Shown: positions 34,332 to 46,631, counted from the stretch's first letter. The stretch: DNA of 64,000 bases from Guadua angustifolia (GCA_036346375.1 CM070511.1:11160001-11224000); one strand, 5' to 3'. A program made the numbers and translations. The notes: generated from the sequence alone by a model not told the origin.

Positions 34332-35583
34332 TCGGCGATGAACTCCGCCAATTTCTGGCTCTTGATGGCGGTGCGGGGTACAAATTTAAGGTTGAATTTC
34401 TCGCAGAGGGTAGGCCATGACCACGGTGATTTCTCGCCCTTGGAAATAATGCCGCAACTTCCTCGACGCCACCAAGACCGCATATAGCATTTTTTGAGCT
34501 TGCGGGTATCGAGTCTCCGCTTCATGCAACACCTTGCTGATGTAGTAGATCAAGCCGACACCTTCCTCTCCAAGAATCCAAGATCAAGGCCACCACCTCA
34601 GAGTGGCAAGAATGTACAGAGAACGGCTTCCTCAAGCAGGGAGACCAAAGACCGGGAGAGGTGAGGTATTGCTTCAAGTCTTCAAATGCCTTCTGTGCCT
34701 CATCTGTCCACTCAAAGTGGTTAGTCTTCTTCAACAGCTTGAATAGAGGCAAGGTTCTCTCTCCCAACCTGGCAATGAACCGCCCAGGGAGGCCAGGCGA
34801 CCGGCCAGGCACTGGACCTATTTGAGTCGCACTGGCGGCTTCATGTGCTCGATGGCCGCTATCTTATCAAGATTGGCTTCAATACCCCGGTTGGACACCA
34901 GGAAACCCAGCAGCTTGCCGGAGGGCACACCAAACACACATTTCTCAGGGTTGAGCTTCAGGCAATTCTTCCGGAGGTTAGCAAAGGTTTCCTCCATGTC
35001 TTGGATTAGTTCTTCGCTCTTTTTAATCTTCACAACTAAGTCGTCAACGTAGACCTCAAGATTTTGCCCTATTTGTGGGCGGAAAGTAATATGCATGGCA
35101 CGTTGATAAGTGGAACCAGCATTCTTTAAACCAAAAGCCATTCTAACATAACTATAAACACCCGTAGGGGTTACAAAAGCAGTCTTCTCTTCATCTTCTA
35201 TGGCCATGCTAACTGTGGTACCCGAGTATGCGCCCGTAAGCACAAGAATAAGACTCCACCGTGAGAGTCAACAATGAGGTCGACTCGCATAGGGGTAAGG
35301 ATCCTTCGCAGTTTTGTTGAGGTCGGTGAAGTCGACACACATGCGCCCATCTCCCGTTGGACTTCTTGACAAGCACATGTGGTTGGCAAGCCTCTCGGGT
35401 GAGAGATTTCTCGACTATCCTCGGCGCAAAGAACTTCTCTACCTCCTCCCGATGGCATTCAGCCGCTCGCGCCCGCCTCCGACCTTTTGCCTGACCAGCG
35501 CTGCTCGAGCGCAGCAATCCGGTACTGATCACCTCGGGGACCCCAACAAGCTCGGACGGCTGCTGCTTAACACGCCGAGTTAG
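34310..35583 (-). pseudogene. Reverse transcriptase and RNase H of gypsy element A
   Basis: It copies element RNA into DNA. From high to low: the VLVKKSNGRW block near 35360-35400; a 142-codon open frame at 34818-35243 with DEEKTAFVTPTGVYSY, MAFGLKNAGSTYQRAM and an intact YVDD at 35040-35051, ending in LGFLVSNRGIEANLDKI; then the connection and RNase H at 34310-34812 with NHFEWTDEAQKAFEDLK and FNLKFVPRTAIKSQKLAEF. The frame changes near 35220 and 34815 and again inside RNase H. The catalytic site survives in the DNA. Confidence 0.9.
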
Positions 35584-36058
35584 ATCGAGGAAGGTGACGA
35601 AGCGCTGCTTTCCTATTTGTGCCGAGGTCGGGCGCCAATGTTGACGGTCTTCCCGGCTCGCTCACTGTGGCGACTCACCTTAACCTCACCGGCAGAGCGA
35701 TGAGGCGCTGGTCCGGGCTCGAGGGCTCCTCGAGCCGGCGACGCCGCACGCCTGACGCAGCTGGGCGCCGGCCAGTCCCATGCCCGCCAGGCAGCGCAAG
35801 GCCTCTCGACTTGCCCACTGAATTGTAATGGGACGCGGCCCCAGATCTTCACCACCATGTATGCATAGTGGGTTGCCGCCATGAACTTGACCAACGCTTC
35901 ACACTGCAAGGCATTGTAGGGGAGGTCAAATCGTGACCTCAAGTCCACCATCTCTGTGGTAATTATCTTTCTCCCCGGTTGTAATGGGGAGGCGACCGAC
36001 CGAGGGGCATTAAACCAGCCTCCGGGCTACCCCAAGAAAGGCAGAGTTTGACACGATC

Positions 36059-37330
36059 TCAAGCACGGATCAGAGCGCCAGAACGCCGACGAGGACAGAG
36101 GTTGATGGAACTCCTCCGCCCACCAAAGACACGCCCACCAGACATTCCGGATGGTGGGCGACACCACGATCGGAGATGTCCCAGCCGTGGTGCTTTTGGG
36201 TGGTCGGCTCGATCAAGGTGATCATCTCTCTCGACCATTTCTCGTGATCCGACCCGCCCCGAAGCTCGACAACAGGGCGCACACTTCCTCTTTAGCCGCT
36301 TGTATGCAGCGTTGAGGAAAAGGTGGACGAACCACCATGGATGTATGCCACAACAGGATCCGCTCACGGAAGGACACGGGCAGTGGTCTTCGCCTTTGGT
36401 CGCCGCTTGGGGCTGCCTTGAGCCGCTCTCCACTATTTTGCTCACGCACCCGACAGCCGCCCGTGTCATGAGTGTTGGTCCGATGGATCGCAATAGAGCT
36501 TCGGCCTTTTTGCTCGCGCGGCAATGCTCCACGATCATGCTACCATCGCACGGCCACGGCGACCATCACGCCGGTCACGACGGCCGCCGCGCCACCACGG
36601 CGGTTGCGCTTTCACGGCGCTGGGTCTCGCTGTTATGTTTCGCGCCAAGACCCGCATGGTCTTCCTACCACGCTCGCTACTTCTTGTTCGCATGGTCGAA
36701 CCCTTCAAGGTTCCGCTTTGTCCTGCTCGCCATCCTTGGGGCGACGCCGCCCTTTGTTCTCTCGGCGTCTGCCAAGACACTTATGTGCGAGGGAGAAGAG
36801 CTCGGAGGTGGTACTGATGGTACGGGTGGCCATCTTCTCCTTCATCTTGCGGTCTCAAATGCCTCTTCGAAAGGCGATGATGACCGATTGCTCCGAAATG
36901 TGGGGGATCGTGTTGCGGCAAAGGGCGTAATCCACCGGATGAAGTCACAAGAACGACTCTTCTCCGCCTCCAGTATGCGTGGAGGTCGTCCTCCATGCCT
37001 GGCTGCACAAAGGAGCCTTGAAAGTTGGCGATGAAGAGGCCGCACAACTCCTCCCACGAGTGCACCGACCCTCAAGGGAGGTTCAACAGCCAGGAATAGG
37101 CGGAGCCCATCAAGGCCGTTGGGAGATAATTGGCCATGATCTTTTTAGACCCGCCAGCTGCTCGCACCACCGTAGTATAAATCTGCAGGAATTCCTCCGG
37201 GTTGGTGGTGCCGTCATACTTCTCTATGGAAGCTGGGCGGAACTCGCCTTGCCACGCCACGCGGGCGCAGCTGCTGGGAGAAAGCCTGCACCGACGCCAT
37301 AGAGGAGCCCACCACACGGAGGTCTGCCCA
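36059..37330 (-). pseudogene. Gag and protease remnant of gypsy element A
   Basis: Gag core at 37072-37317 reads FRPASIEKYDGTTNPEEFLQ and continues past 37070 in other frames. A CX2HX4HX4C knuckle, of which IHRTNTHDTGGC is readable, lies at about 36440-36480. The protease block at about 36115-36160 reads VGGG where the family has VDGG, so its catalytic Asp appears lost. The leader from here to the 5' LTR (37330-38046) is open only in short pieces. Confidence 0.75.
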
Positions 37331-38046
37331 AGACCGATCTCGGTAGCGGGCTCGGCTTTATAGAGTCGGAGGAGTGAACCTCCTCCTTGGTCCGAGAGCG
37401 AGAGTCATGGGTGGGACTCTCACTGTCAGAGTCTATCCGCTTCTCTCGGCAGCGCTCCTGGGCCGGGTGGCGCGGTAGGCAACCACAGAGGTCATCACCG
37501 CGCTGCCGGCGGCTTTCATCCGCGCGCTCGAGGTCCCCACGCCTTGCGGAACCGAAATGCTTCACGCTTCTTCCTTCGGCTCGCCCTCCCGCCCGCCAGA
37601 GCTACTTCCATTAGGGCGGCTAGACGCCGAAAGGCCAAAGATGCGCCCCAGCAATGGTGTACCGACGGTATCTTGGCTTGGCCGGGAGCCCTACCCGAGT
37701 TGGGCCGGCCCACGAGACCGATGATGTTCCGCAGCCCACGGGTGGCCGGGAGTTCTCGCGAAGTTCCACCGGGGTGGTCTAAGAGGAGGCGAACCGCATG
37801 CGTGTTCGGCAGTGAGTGGCCGCCTCCATGGCTACCGATGTCGCGACGGGTGCTACGCCGCCTCAGAGGAGCAATGCGCCACCTCAGAGGGGCGGGTGAG
37901 ACGATCCTTCATCCGGCGAGATCACGACACGCCTCGACGACGCCGCCCCGCCGCTTGACGTTGAGAACCCACCATCTCCAGATGCGTGGGCTTGCTTTCC
38001 AAATCACGACACCGGTCCGCCGGAGTTGGTCGAGAACCAACCACTA

Positions 38047-38066
38047 GCCCCTACCTCCGCGCACTT
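38047..38066 (-). other. Primer-binding region of gypsy element A
   Basis: Directly inside the 5' LTR the minus strand reads GCGCGGAGGTAGGGG, matching GCGCGCCAGGTAGGGG at the same place in element B (52739-52754). The primer tRNA was not identified. Confidence 0.5.
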
Positions 38067-38991
38067 TATCGGCGATTCCACCGTGACAGCCCGAGTCTAC
38101 AAACTGGGTTTGGTTCAGTAGGAAGGCGTCTTCGCGGTTGGCAAAGCCTAGCGAGTGAAAACCCTAATGACTCCCACACGAAGGTCTCCGGAGCCTATGA
38201 ACTAAGATGACACAAAGATTTTTACCTAGGTTCAGGCCCCCTCAACCAGGGTAATAGCCTTACGTCCTGGTAGATCTTTTATAGAGTGTTTGAAGCAAGT
38301 AAGGAGCTTTCAGGTTACAAGTTCTTCCTTAGGTTCTACTGCTGAACTCTCGATCGTTCGACCCCCCTTCCCCATGCACCAGAGGGCCCTTATATAGCCC
38401 AAAGCAACTGGTAGGTAAAAGGGGTCATCATGCTGATCTTCATACATTTATTACCCTTCCCAGTGCTATCCTGCTCCTCCAAATTTCATCAAATGTCGAC
38501 GCATGGCTTCGCCTGGTCCGCCCGGGATGTGAGCCCTTTGCGACGGGTAGGTGAGAGGCGTTAGAGGAATGGGCTTGTTGCAGAAATTCTCGTAGTCAAG
38601 GGACCTGACACAGCAGGCCTGCTGTCTGGCATAGTACGATAGGGGAAGGAGACTTCGAGGCAAAGCCACCTCGCCCCACCTTTTTGCCTTGCGGCGGGCG
38701 AAAGTATGCGCCCGCCCACCGCCACGGACGCCACGTGGCACGGCAGACTGCCGGTGGGCGTGTTTCACCCACCCGCCGCCAAAGGCATCACATGGGCTGG
38801 CGCCGACGAGTATGCGGCCGCGCCACCTACTCGCCGGACACCACGCGGTCAAGACTGCCGGCACAAGAAGGCTCACAGCACTACCGCCAGTCAGCCATGT
38901 GGGTTGGGTGCCAGCGCAGCAGCGCCCTCACCCACTGCCACGGACGCCACGTGGTTGGGCGCTGAGGGTACCCCAACAGAAAGTACCGACA
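38067..38991 (-). repeat. 5' LTR of gypsy element A
   Basis: It is 925 bp, with fewer CCACGTGG-type units than the 3' LTR. The TATA box (TATATAA on minus) is at 38390-38396. In element orientation it begins TGTCGGTACTTTCTG and ends CGCCGATA, one base off the CGCCGACA of its relatives. Confidence 0.92.
38390..38396 (-). promoter_or_regulatory. TATA box of gypsy A 5' LTR
   Basis: TATATAAGGGC on the minus strand. This is the copy that would start the element transcript. Confidence 0.6.
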
Positions 38992-39420
38992 TTTAGAAAT
39001 GACAATACCATGTCGCCCCCTTTTTCAGCTCATTGTGGCAACACTCTGACTAGCCCTTTTTCATAACGAGGTAAAAACACATTGCTACTTTATTTTCAGA
39101 CCGAAATGATCATAACTTGCTCATAGCACACTTTATATGCCTCAAGTCCATCGCCTACATCCAAGAGGGCTAATAAATTGTCCCCCACAAAGAACCCACA
39201 TATCTCCAACAAGCTCATTCAACCACAACATGGTGAACAGTGCGGGTAACTCAAGGTGAGGGAGGGGATAGTGGGGAACAAGACTGTGACCCATACCTAG
39301 AAGACACACACGTCTACAGTCCTTTAGAACCTGACCCTCCTATCCTCAATATTCTTCTTAAAACCAAGTAGTTCTATACATCAAGAAATCCCCTCCAAGA
39401 CTACCCACATATACCCAAGC
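38992..39420. other. Older interstitial sequence with exon-like patches
   Basis: It lies between gypsy A and the solo LTR. After a TTTTCAG-type acceptor near 39098, one plus frame reads acidic, Pro-rich pieces such as DPYLEDTHVYSPLEPDPP (about 39290-39345) with few stops. The family is not recognised. The sequence continues at 43120 after the solo LTR. Confidence 0.3.
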
Positions 39421-42400
39421 TGTAACATCCCAAAATTTGGTCTGTTTTGAATTTAATATGTTATTTTGAATTTTTGAGAATTTTTGGAATTTATTTGGAT
39501 TTAATTGGAATTTCTGGAATTTAACCTTTCTTTGGAAATTAATTAAATAATGAATAAGTTTTTAAAAATATAAATAAAATTATTTTATTTGAGTCCAAAA
39601 TGTTCCAAAATATTTTCTAGAATTTTTTTAGAATTTTTCTGATATTTTAAATACCCCAAATGATTTAACTGAATTTCTAGAATTATTTTTATTGGAAAGT
39701 CTGAGAAAAACTAGTGAACAGTATTGGACCGAGCCTGTCGCGCGCGCTGGCCGCCACCAACCAGATGAAACCCTAATCTAAGACGGGCTATCCACCGCTC
39801 GATGTGGATCTGCGGGTCCCGATGAGGCCACGCCGCCGAATCTCGGCCGTTGCCGATCCGCTGACGCTGGGATTTAATGAGATTGCGCCACGCCGCCGCC
39901 GATCGCTTCCGAAACGCCGCCGCCGCTACTACGGGCCGGAGAATCCGCGCGCCATTATCGGCGGTGTGCTCCCTCCCCGTCTTCATTACCTAGTGCACCT
40001 CGTAGAGCGTTCCTTCCCGCATCATTTGCGCCATTTCACACCTCCCGAGAATCACTGTAGTCGCCGCACGAGCTCGCCATAGTTCTGAGGCATTCTCACT
40101 GCTTTTGCGCCATCGCCGGTCCATCTCCGCCATCGTCAAGGTCACCGGAGTATTCTTCATGCCGAGCCACGCCGACCCATCTACTTCGTGTCGCCGGAGA
40201 AGCCCCGCAGCGCCGCGTCACACGTCATCTTCTTCCTCTCCGGCAAGTCCTGCGCCACCGCGACATCACCACCGAGCTGAGCTTTGTCCGCCATCAGATC
40301 TTCAATCACTGGCCCGGATCTCGCCACATCGTCGCCACCACAGTGAGTTCCACCTTCACTCCCTAGCCGTTGGATTAGATTGAACGGTTCACATCACTCG
40401 GTGTAGTTTTGCTTGATTCAATCATAGTCGTTAGATCTTTGGTGTGCATCTCAGATCAAGCCACGTTGATTAGGTCAATAGTGCATCACTCGGGTAAAAT
40501 ATCACTGTTGGATTTAGATCGGATGATCTAGGTGTTGCCACGTAGGGTAATCCATTGTGTAGGATTGAGTCAATCTGGAACGTCCGATTTTAATTTTGTG
40601 GCACAGATGCGTCCACGCGTCGAGCACCAGGGTAGCCACGTAGCGGATTACGATGCGTAATATAGATTCAATCCAGGCCGTTGGATTTTCAATTGATAGT
40701 TTTGATTACATCGCGCCGCCGCCTCCGTCGACGCGGCGGTCGGTGGAAACCGAGGAGTCCACCACGGCCGTTGTCGACGCCGCCCGATTAATCCTCGCCG
40801 CTCAATCGAATCCAACGGAGAAAATAAGCCACGGTTGGCTTCGGTAGATTCGAGCCAAACGTCGGATTAAATCCAAATGCTGGTTTCAAATCGACGAACG
40901 AGATTGAATTAATAATTTGGTTAATCAGATGGCGCCACATGTCACCACGGGATTGGTCCAAATGCCGTGCTAACGCCGCTGCTTATGGCCATCCAAAGGC
41001 ACGGACACAAGATCGCCACCAATCGAGACCCGCACTATTTCGCGGACTGTGTATGGCGCTACCGCCACGGTCGTGCCGAGAGGCTACCACGAGTCATGCT
41101 GACGTCATCACTGACGTCATAAATAATTTTTAATATAAAAATATTTTGGCCGAAATTCATTTCGGTGCTGACATCATCATTAGGTCATGCTGACATCATA
41201 AATCCCAATTTTCCGTATAAAAATAATTAAAATAAATCAGATTTTCTGATTTTTAGGATTTTCTATTTATTTAAAACTTTGAAAGGCTATAACTTTTGTG
41301 TTTTAACTCCGATTGACGTGATTACAATTTCTAAAAATTTGTAAAATCAAGATCTATTTATTGGTGAATTTTTTGGAATTTTTAGAGTTGATCTTACTCT
41401 CTGTAAATTATATTTATTGTGTATTTATTTATTTCGAGTAGACATTGATTTGCCGGAAAGCTTCGAGGGAAAATTTTCAGCACAAGACCAAGCTCCAGAT
41501 CAGGATCAGCAGCTGTTTGAAGGCAAGTTATGCATTGATCATTTTGCTCCTATGTTTTGAAAATGTATTTTGATTCAAACTATGCATGCTAAATTAATTA
41601 AAAATAGATTTAATTAATTTGGGTAGATTAGTTAATCAACCTATCTGTTATTGCCACCTTGACTTTAATATTTGTATGCCATGATTCATTTGTTGCCCTA
41701 AGTGATAATATTAGTTGGATGTAATGATATGCCAACACGGGAGGCTAGACCGTGAATAGTTGCTTAGCCTTGCATATATTGTGAATAATCTTTTAAAATA
41801 CAAAAGCAACATTAACTAAAGGAATAGTGAATGTATTTTGGTAAAAGGTGGGATGTTGGTAATGACGTTGAAATGTGGAGACCTGTGTGGTTCTACATGA
41901 AGGTTGATTTACTGGCATGTGTTGCACCGTAAAACAATTTGGGTGAGAAATGATTTAGACTGAGGCAAGTGGACCAAGGCTTTGTGCTAGAAGGGGAGCT
42001 TGTGTGGCACATGAGATGGCTATGTGCCAAATTTTTGGGAGAAGGAAGTCTTGCCTTGGTCAGTTAAAGACTTTACCTTGCAAGCCTTTGAACTGAGTTA
42101 ATCGTACAACCACATGTCTGGTATGGGACAGACCTAGTCTAGTAAGGTTCTAACATCTTTTCTTTGATACCTCGGGCGCATAGCACAAGGGTATAACTGC
42201 AGTGGGGGAGCGACTGCATATGGCTTGGTACCCATCCAATAGTGTTCGCCTGTTCTATACTTCAGCTCTGTGTGAGGGAAGTGATAGGGAAGGCAACACT
42301 GGAGAGGTTCATGGGTTTAGGTGGAAGTTTCTGAAAAACTTTGTTACGATCAATCACCTGTATGGTGAGCGACTGTATCTTGTGGGTAAAGTGTACAACC

Positions 42401-43119
42401 TCTGTAGAGTGTATCAAAACTATTCGAATAGCCATGTCCGCGGAATTGGACAGAGCTTGGGGATTACAGTCAAGGGGTAGATCTTCGAAAACAAAATAGG
42501 AATGAGTGGCTGTGTGCTAGGGATAAATGTGAAATTTGATTCAGGACTGTGTGTCAAAAACATGTGGAAAAACAATTTGAGAAACTTATTATAATTATAT
42601 GGTTTTGCTGCTTTCCATCTAAATAAATACTAAGTTCAAATGTTGATTCAATGCAAAATAAACCAACGAACCATTCCTTTGTAATAAGCCATGCATGTAG
42701 TAATAGAACTGCATTCTGTGCATGACTTGTTGAGTACGGTGTGTACTCACCCTTGCAAACAACAATATACCAGAGGAGGAGTCTACACCTTCTTGGGAAG
42801 AGGAGTTTGTCGAGGAGCCAGAGAACTAGGGAGCAAGCCTCGTCAATTGCCTGTGGCAAAGTGATGGGTCACTACGATGTTTATTTTCCGCTGTTAATTT
42901 TCCTGATACTCTGGATAATGTAAGCCCTGCATGGCAAACTATTGCAAGGTGACCATAAGGTCGTGCAACAAGTTTATATACATGTTTGAAGTACTTTATT
43001 ATTATTCCACTGTGTATGATTGTGGTACTTTAACCCTGTTTAGCCTGTGTGCACTAGCGTGATCCTGGACTAGTGCAGAATACACAGAGGGTCCGAATTT
43101 ACAAATTCGGGTCTCGACA
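39421..43119 (+). repeat. Solo LTR, 3.7 kb, Ty3/gypsy-type (possibly Tekay/Del)
   Basis: It begins TGTAACATCCC, ends GTCTCGACA, and is flanked by CAAGC at 39416-39420 and 43120-43124. No gag-pol is present, so it is most simply a solo LTR left by recombination between two LTRs. Two further truncated copies of the family lie at about 45326-47935 (reverse) and 47943-51264. The lineage is suggested only by the length and the TGTAACA start, which are common in Tekay/Del LTRs. Confidence 0.85.
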
Positions 43120-43124
43120 CAAGC

Positions 43125-43696
43125 CTTGGCTACAATGCAAGCACAAACTCAGTGCGGTGATCTAGGTTTCTAATGACGAAGGGAACCTAGGACATTGATT
43201 CTTTATTTGACCACTTTTCATGGTTAGCAGTTCATTTCCTATTTTCATTTTCAAGCATGTGTCACTATGTTGCTCATAATCACCTCATCTTTCTTGCAGA
43301 CCATGAATTACAAATTCACCGAATGGGTAGATCAATTGTATCCATCACATGCCACATCCACACTCTTTGGTGCCACCCTAAATGAGTTGTAAGAGGAGCT
43401 CTAGACCAAGAGGATCAACAATGATGAGCTCCGCATACATAGGATCAGGAGAGGAATAATGAGGAGGTGGTCCACCTCAGCAGTGTCTACTGTTGTGCCA
43501 TCTCGAGCTGCAATTGCATTACCACTACCACAACAACTAGCCTAGTCTGCACCGTCAGGACAACCGGCATTCCATGTGGGTGCCCTACATGGTCCCATTT
43601 TTGCCTTAGGGGTGTTGGCATATAAGGCCGATTAGATCAACACCCACTATGTCATTTTTATTCCAAAAGGCATGAATGTACTATAATTGTAGTGAA
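43125..43696 (+). pseudogene. Unidentified degenerate exon sequence
   Basis: After an intron-like TTTCTTGCAG at about 43291-43300, a plus frame starts MNYKFTEWVDQLYPSH and runs about 130 codons to near 43690, with several TAA/TAG stops at positions that would be CAA/CAG. It is rich in Ser and Arg and matches no domain I recognise. It may belong to the same old gene as 38992-39420. Confidence 0.3.
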
Positions 43697-43911
43697 TGTA
43701 ATACTCTGGCCCATTAGTGTGAAGGCCTATGCAGCCCATCCTGGAGTAGTGGTGGGATTAGTCCCACATTGCATATTAGGTCAGAATATAGCACCTATGA
43801 GTTAACCCTTTTACACGAAGTGAGACGAAAGTGTAAGTGACGTGTTATGTATACGCGGGCTCACCTCATGGTGGGCTGGGCATTAAGAAGATTTTGGATC
43901 AGGGTGTTACA
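43697..43911 (+). repeat. Left terminal repeat of the TRIM
   Basis: It is 215 bp. It lacks about 34 bp present in the right repeat near 44205-44240. Confidence 0.87.
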
Positions 43912-43913
43912 GA

Positions 43914-43925
43914 TGGCATTAGAGC
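43914..43925 (+). other. TRIM primer-binding site
   Basis: TGGCATTAGAGC differs from the tRNA-Met complement TGGTATCAGAGC at two positions, two bases inside the left repeat. Confidence 0.8.
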
Positions 43926-44110
43926 ATTGACTATCATTGCACAAGTGTGTGTGTCAAACAAGGATGTGGGCGTATAGCACATGATGTGTGTGGGCCCAAA
44001 GTGGACACATGGTATTGGCATATATCACAACATTGACAAACAGACATGTACGGAGGGGTGGTTTTGGATATCTATCGTATATGTAGTGTGTTGTTGAGGG
44101 TGTCATCCCT

Positions 44111-44124
44111 TAAGGAGGAATGAG
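44111..44124 (+). other. TRIM polypurine tract
   Basis: TAAGGAGGAATGAG lies directly before the right repeat. Confidence 0.6.
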
Positions 44125-44373
44125 TATAATACCCCGTCCATTAGTATGAAAGATTATGTGGCCCATGTTGGAGTGGTGGTGGGATTAGTCCCATATTGTT
44201 TGTCTAAAGTAAGTTATAGTAGCATATAATATCTATTGGAGTCTAAACATAGCACTTACAGGTTAACCCTTTTGCACAAAGTGAGGACAAAAGTGTTAGT
44301 GGGGTGCGACGTGTGCATAGGTCCACTCCACTATGGGTTGGGCATTAAGAAGATTTTGGGCTAGAGTGTTATA
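44125..44373 (+). repeat. Right terminal repeat of the TRIM
   Basis: It is 249 bp and its terminal TG and CA have both drifted to TA. Confidence 0.87.
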
Positions 44374-44378
44374 GTGAA

Positions 44379-44672
44379 GTTGGTAGTCATTTTCATTCCA
44401 ATATTCGTGTATCTTGTTGTTTGTACTTTAGGCATAGTAGACAAAGTATGCACTCTAATGAACATTATGCACCATGTAACTCCATATTTCCTTTATGAAT
44501 TATCTCCAAGAATTCCATAGGCTTATATTTTGCTAATTTACTATGTCTTGGTGCTTCATGGCCTGACTGTGTGCCTAAAACACATCATTTACTACAACAT
44601 ACCATTGATATTTCACCATGTTTTACTGAATTTACTATAACATGCCAATGTTTCCAACATAATTGACCATGG
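44379..44672. other. AT-rich gap between TRIM and tandem array
   Basis: No gene is seen. Faint sequence resembling the 31-bp unit (ATTGACCATGG near 44661) suggests the array once began further left. Confidence 0.4.
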
Positions 44673-45199
44673 CACCTTTCTAGACTGAATTGATAGCACA
44701 CACCAGCTTTTATCAATGGATTGACAATATGTACTAGCTTTTCTCAGTGAATTGATAGCATGCAATGGCTCATCTCAGTGTATTAACAACACACACTAGT
44801 TTTTCTTGTTGCATTGAAAGCTAGCATAAGCTTTTCTCATTGCATTGACAACACGCACCAGCTTTTCTTAGTGATTTGACAACTCGCATCATCTTTTCTC
44901 ATTGGGTTGACAACTTGCACCAGCTTTTCTCAGTGGGTTGAGAACACACACTAGCTTTTCACAGTGCATTGACAGCATAGACTAGCTTTTATCAGTGATT
45001 TGACAATTCACACCAGTTTTTCTTAGTGCATTGACAACACACACTAGCTTTTCTCTGTGACTTCACAAATAACACAAGCTTTCTTTAGTGCATTTACAAC
45101 ATGCACCAACTTTTCTCAGTGCATTGATGACACACACCAACTTTTCTTAGTGACTTGACAACTCATACTAGCTTTTTCTATGATCTGATAACTCACTGG
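44673..45199. repeat. 31-bp tandem array, 17 units
   Basis: Seventeen consecutive units of exactly 31 bp (527 bp), each of the form AGCTTTTCTCAGTG followed by a TTGACAAC-like core and a CACAC-rich tail. Units differ by many substitutions, but I find no length change from 44673 to 45199. Outer units are the most worn. The period is not a multiple of three and stops are frequent, so it is not coding. Confidence 0.9.
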
Positions 45200-45325
45200 C
45201 CCTTCCTATGACAAAAGATTCTTTCTTTTGGACTTGAGTGCACTTTCATTCGCTAAAGTTTACTCCTAGAACACTACACACTAACTAACTACCTACAAAA
45301 ATGGGGACCACAATAGGCAACACTC
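45200..45325. other. Gap between 31-bp array and reverse LTR
   Basis: 126 bp without a recognisable feature. Confidence 0.4.
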
Positions 45326-46631
45326 TGGTCAGGACTGAAATATGCAAACTCAAACCCTTTGTGTATATTATACTAGTTTAGGATCACACTAGTGCATATA
45401 ATGGCAATATAAATGTAATATCACAATCATACATAGTGGAAACATAATAAAGACTATATTTATTGAATAAAACAACATTTTTCATTGAATACAATAAATA
45501 AATTAAAACAAAGAGTAAAACAAATATCAATAATAATAAACTTTTCAAGATACACTAGCACATAGCCTAAACCAAATTATATTACTTCTATTGACACATA
45601 GTCTCCCTTTTCCAAGTTTTATTTTATAAAATCTAACACTTGCATGAAATTCACGAGCATTTTCCATAACCAGGGACATAGCTATTTGAATAGGTTGTAT
45701 ACTCCATAGAGGTTATATACTTTATCCACAAGATATGATTAATCTCTTATTATCATGCAATGACACGCTTCCTTATGCATGCGACAAAAAGATCATAAAA
45801 AACCTTTCAGAAACTCTATCTGAACATAGACACTCCTGATATGCCTGGTCTTCCTATCCCTCTCTCACCTAGAATAGAAGAATAAGAGAGACTCATCGTT
45901 GGACTAGAAGAAATCACTATTCAAGATGTGGAGCTACTACAATACACATATTCCTCAATTGCGCACATAACTTGGTTCTCCTCCTAAGATATCATATGTT
46001 AAAACTCAGTAATTTACTGAACTAGGTTTAGCCCATAACAGATATGTAGTTGTATGATTAGCCCAGTTCAATGGTTTATAAAATTAAGTCCTTAATTTTC
46101 TAAGGCAAGGTTTCCATTTGTTCTCAGTATCCACATCAAATGATTCACATAGAATCTCTAACCCAAATATCACATAGGCCCACCCTAGCACACAGCTTCT
46201 TGTCACTTGCCTTAATCTAAATCATTTCCTATCCTAGTTAATTATCTTGCAATACATGCCATCAACAACTCAACATCACTATATGACAACACATGACACA
46301 CCCTTTTCCAAAAGATATTCCATAGACCATTAGTTAAGTTTGAATTTGCACTTTCAAAACAAAATATCAATTATTCGTTGTATGGCTAAGCATACTAAAT
46401 ACATTGAAACCAACCCACATTGGGATATATTAACAACCAACTAATAACTATCCATCCTAGGGTGACAAATGAATATGGCATAACAATAGATAAGGTAGGT
46501 ATAATTCAAATGGGTTGAATAACTAATTCCCAAACTATTTGAAAATAGGTATAGCTTAAAATAATATGAAATAAATTAAAACAAAATAGCATTTGTAAAA
46601 CTAATCAAAGCACTTGTCATGGAATAACTCT

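Larger units (their letters stand above)
27518..38991 (-). mobile_element. Ty3/gypsy retrotransposon A, Tat lineage, full length, defective
   Basis: An 11,474-bp element on the minus strand with TTTAG duplicated at 27513-27517 and 38992-38996. The LTRs are 27518-28642 (3') and 38067-38991 (5'). From high to low coordinates it has gag, protease, reverse transcriptase, RNase H, a second archaeal-type RNase H, and integrase. A further 4 kb before the 3' LTR holds an ORF region on the opposite strand. The double RNase H and the antisense ORF are hallmarks of Tat elements. It belongs to the same family as element B (51788-63587) in the opposite orientation: LTR ends, primer-binding region and proteins match. 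Frameshifts and stops occur in every domain. Confidence 0.93.
43697..44373 (+). mobile_element. TRIM (terminal-repeat retrotransposon in miniature)
   Basis: A 677-bp element with GTGAA duplicated at 43692-43696 and 44374-44378. Direct repeats of 215 bp (43697-43911) and 249 bp (44125-44373) begin TGTAATAC / TATAATAC and end GTGTTACA / GTGTTATA. They share GTGGGATTAGTCCCA and GGGCATTAAGAAGATTTTGG. Between them are only 213 bp with a tRNA-Met primer-binding site (43914-43925) and a purine-rich tract (44111-44124) and no ORF. This is the TRIM layout. It must rely on proteins of other elements. Confidence 0.9.

Noticed and set aside
36300..37034. 244-codon plus-strand ORF
   Set aside because: It is the shadow of the gypsy A gag-protease region, which has clear gag motifs on the minus strand.
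44673..45199. CRISPR-like array
   Set aside because: The repeats are contiguous, without spacers, diverged, and in plant nuclear DNA. It is a plain tandem array.
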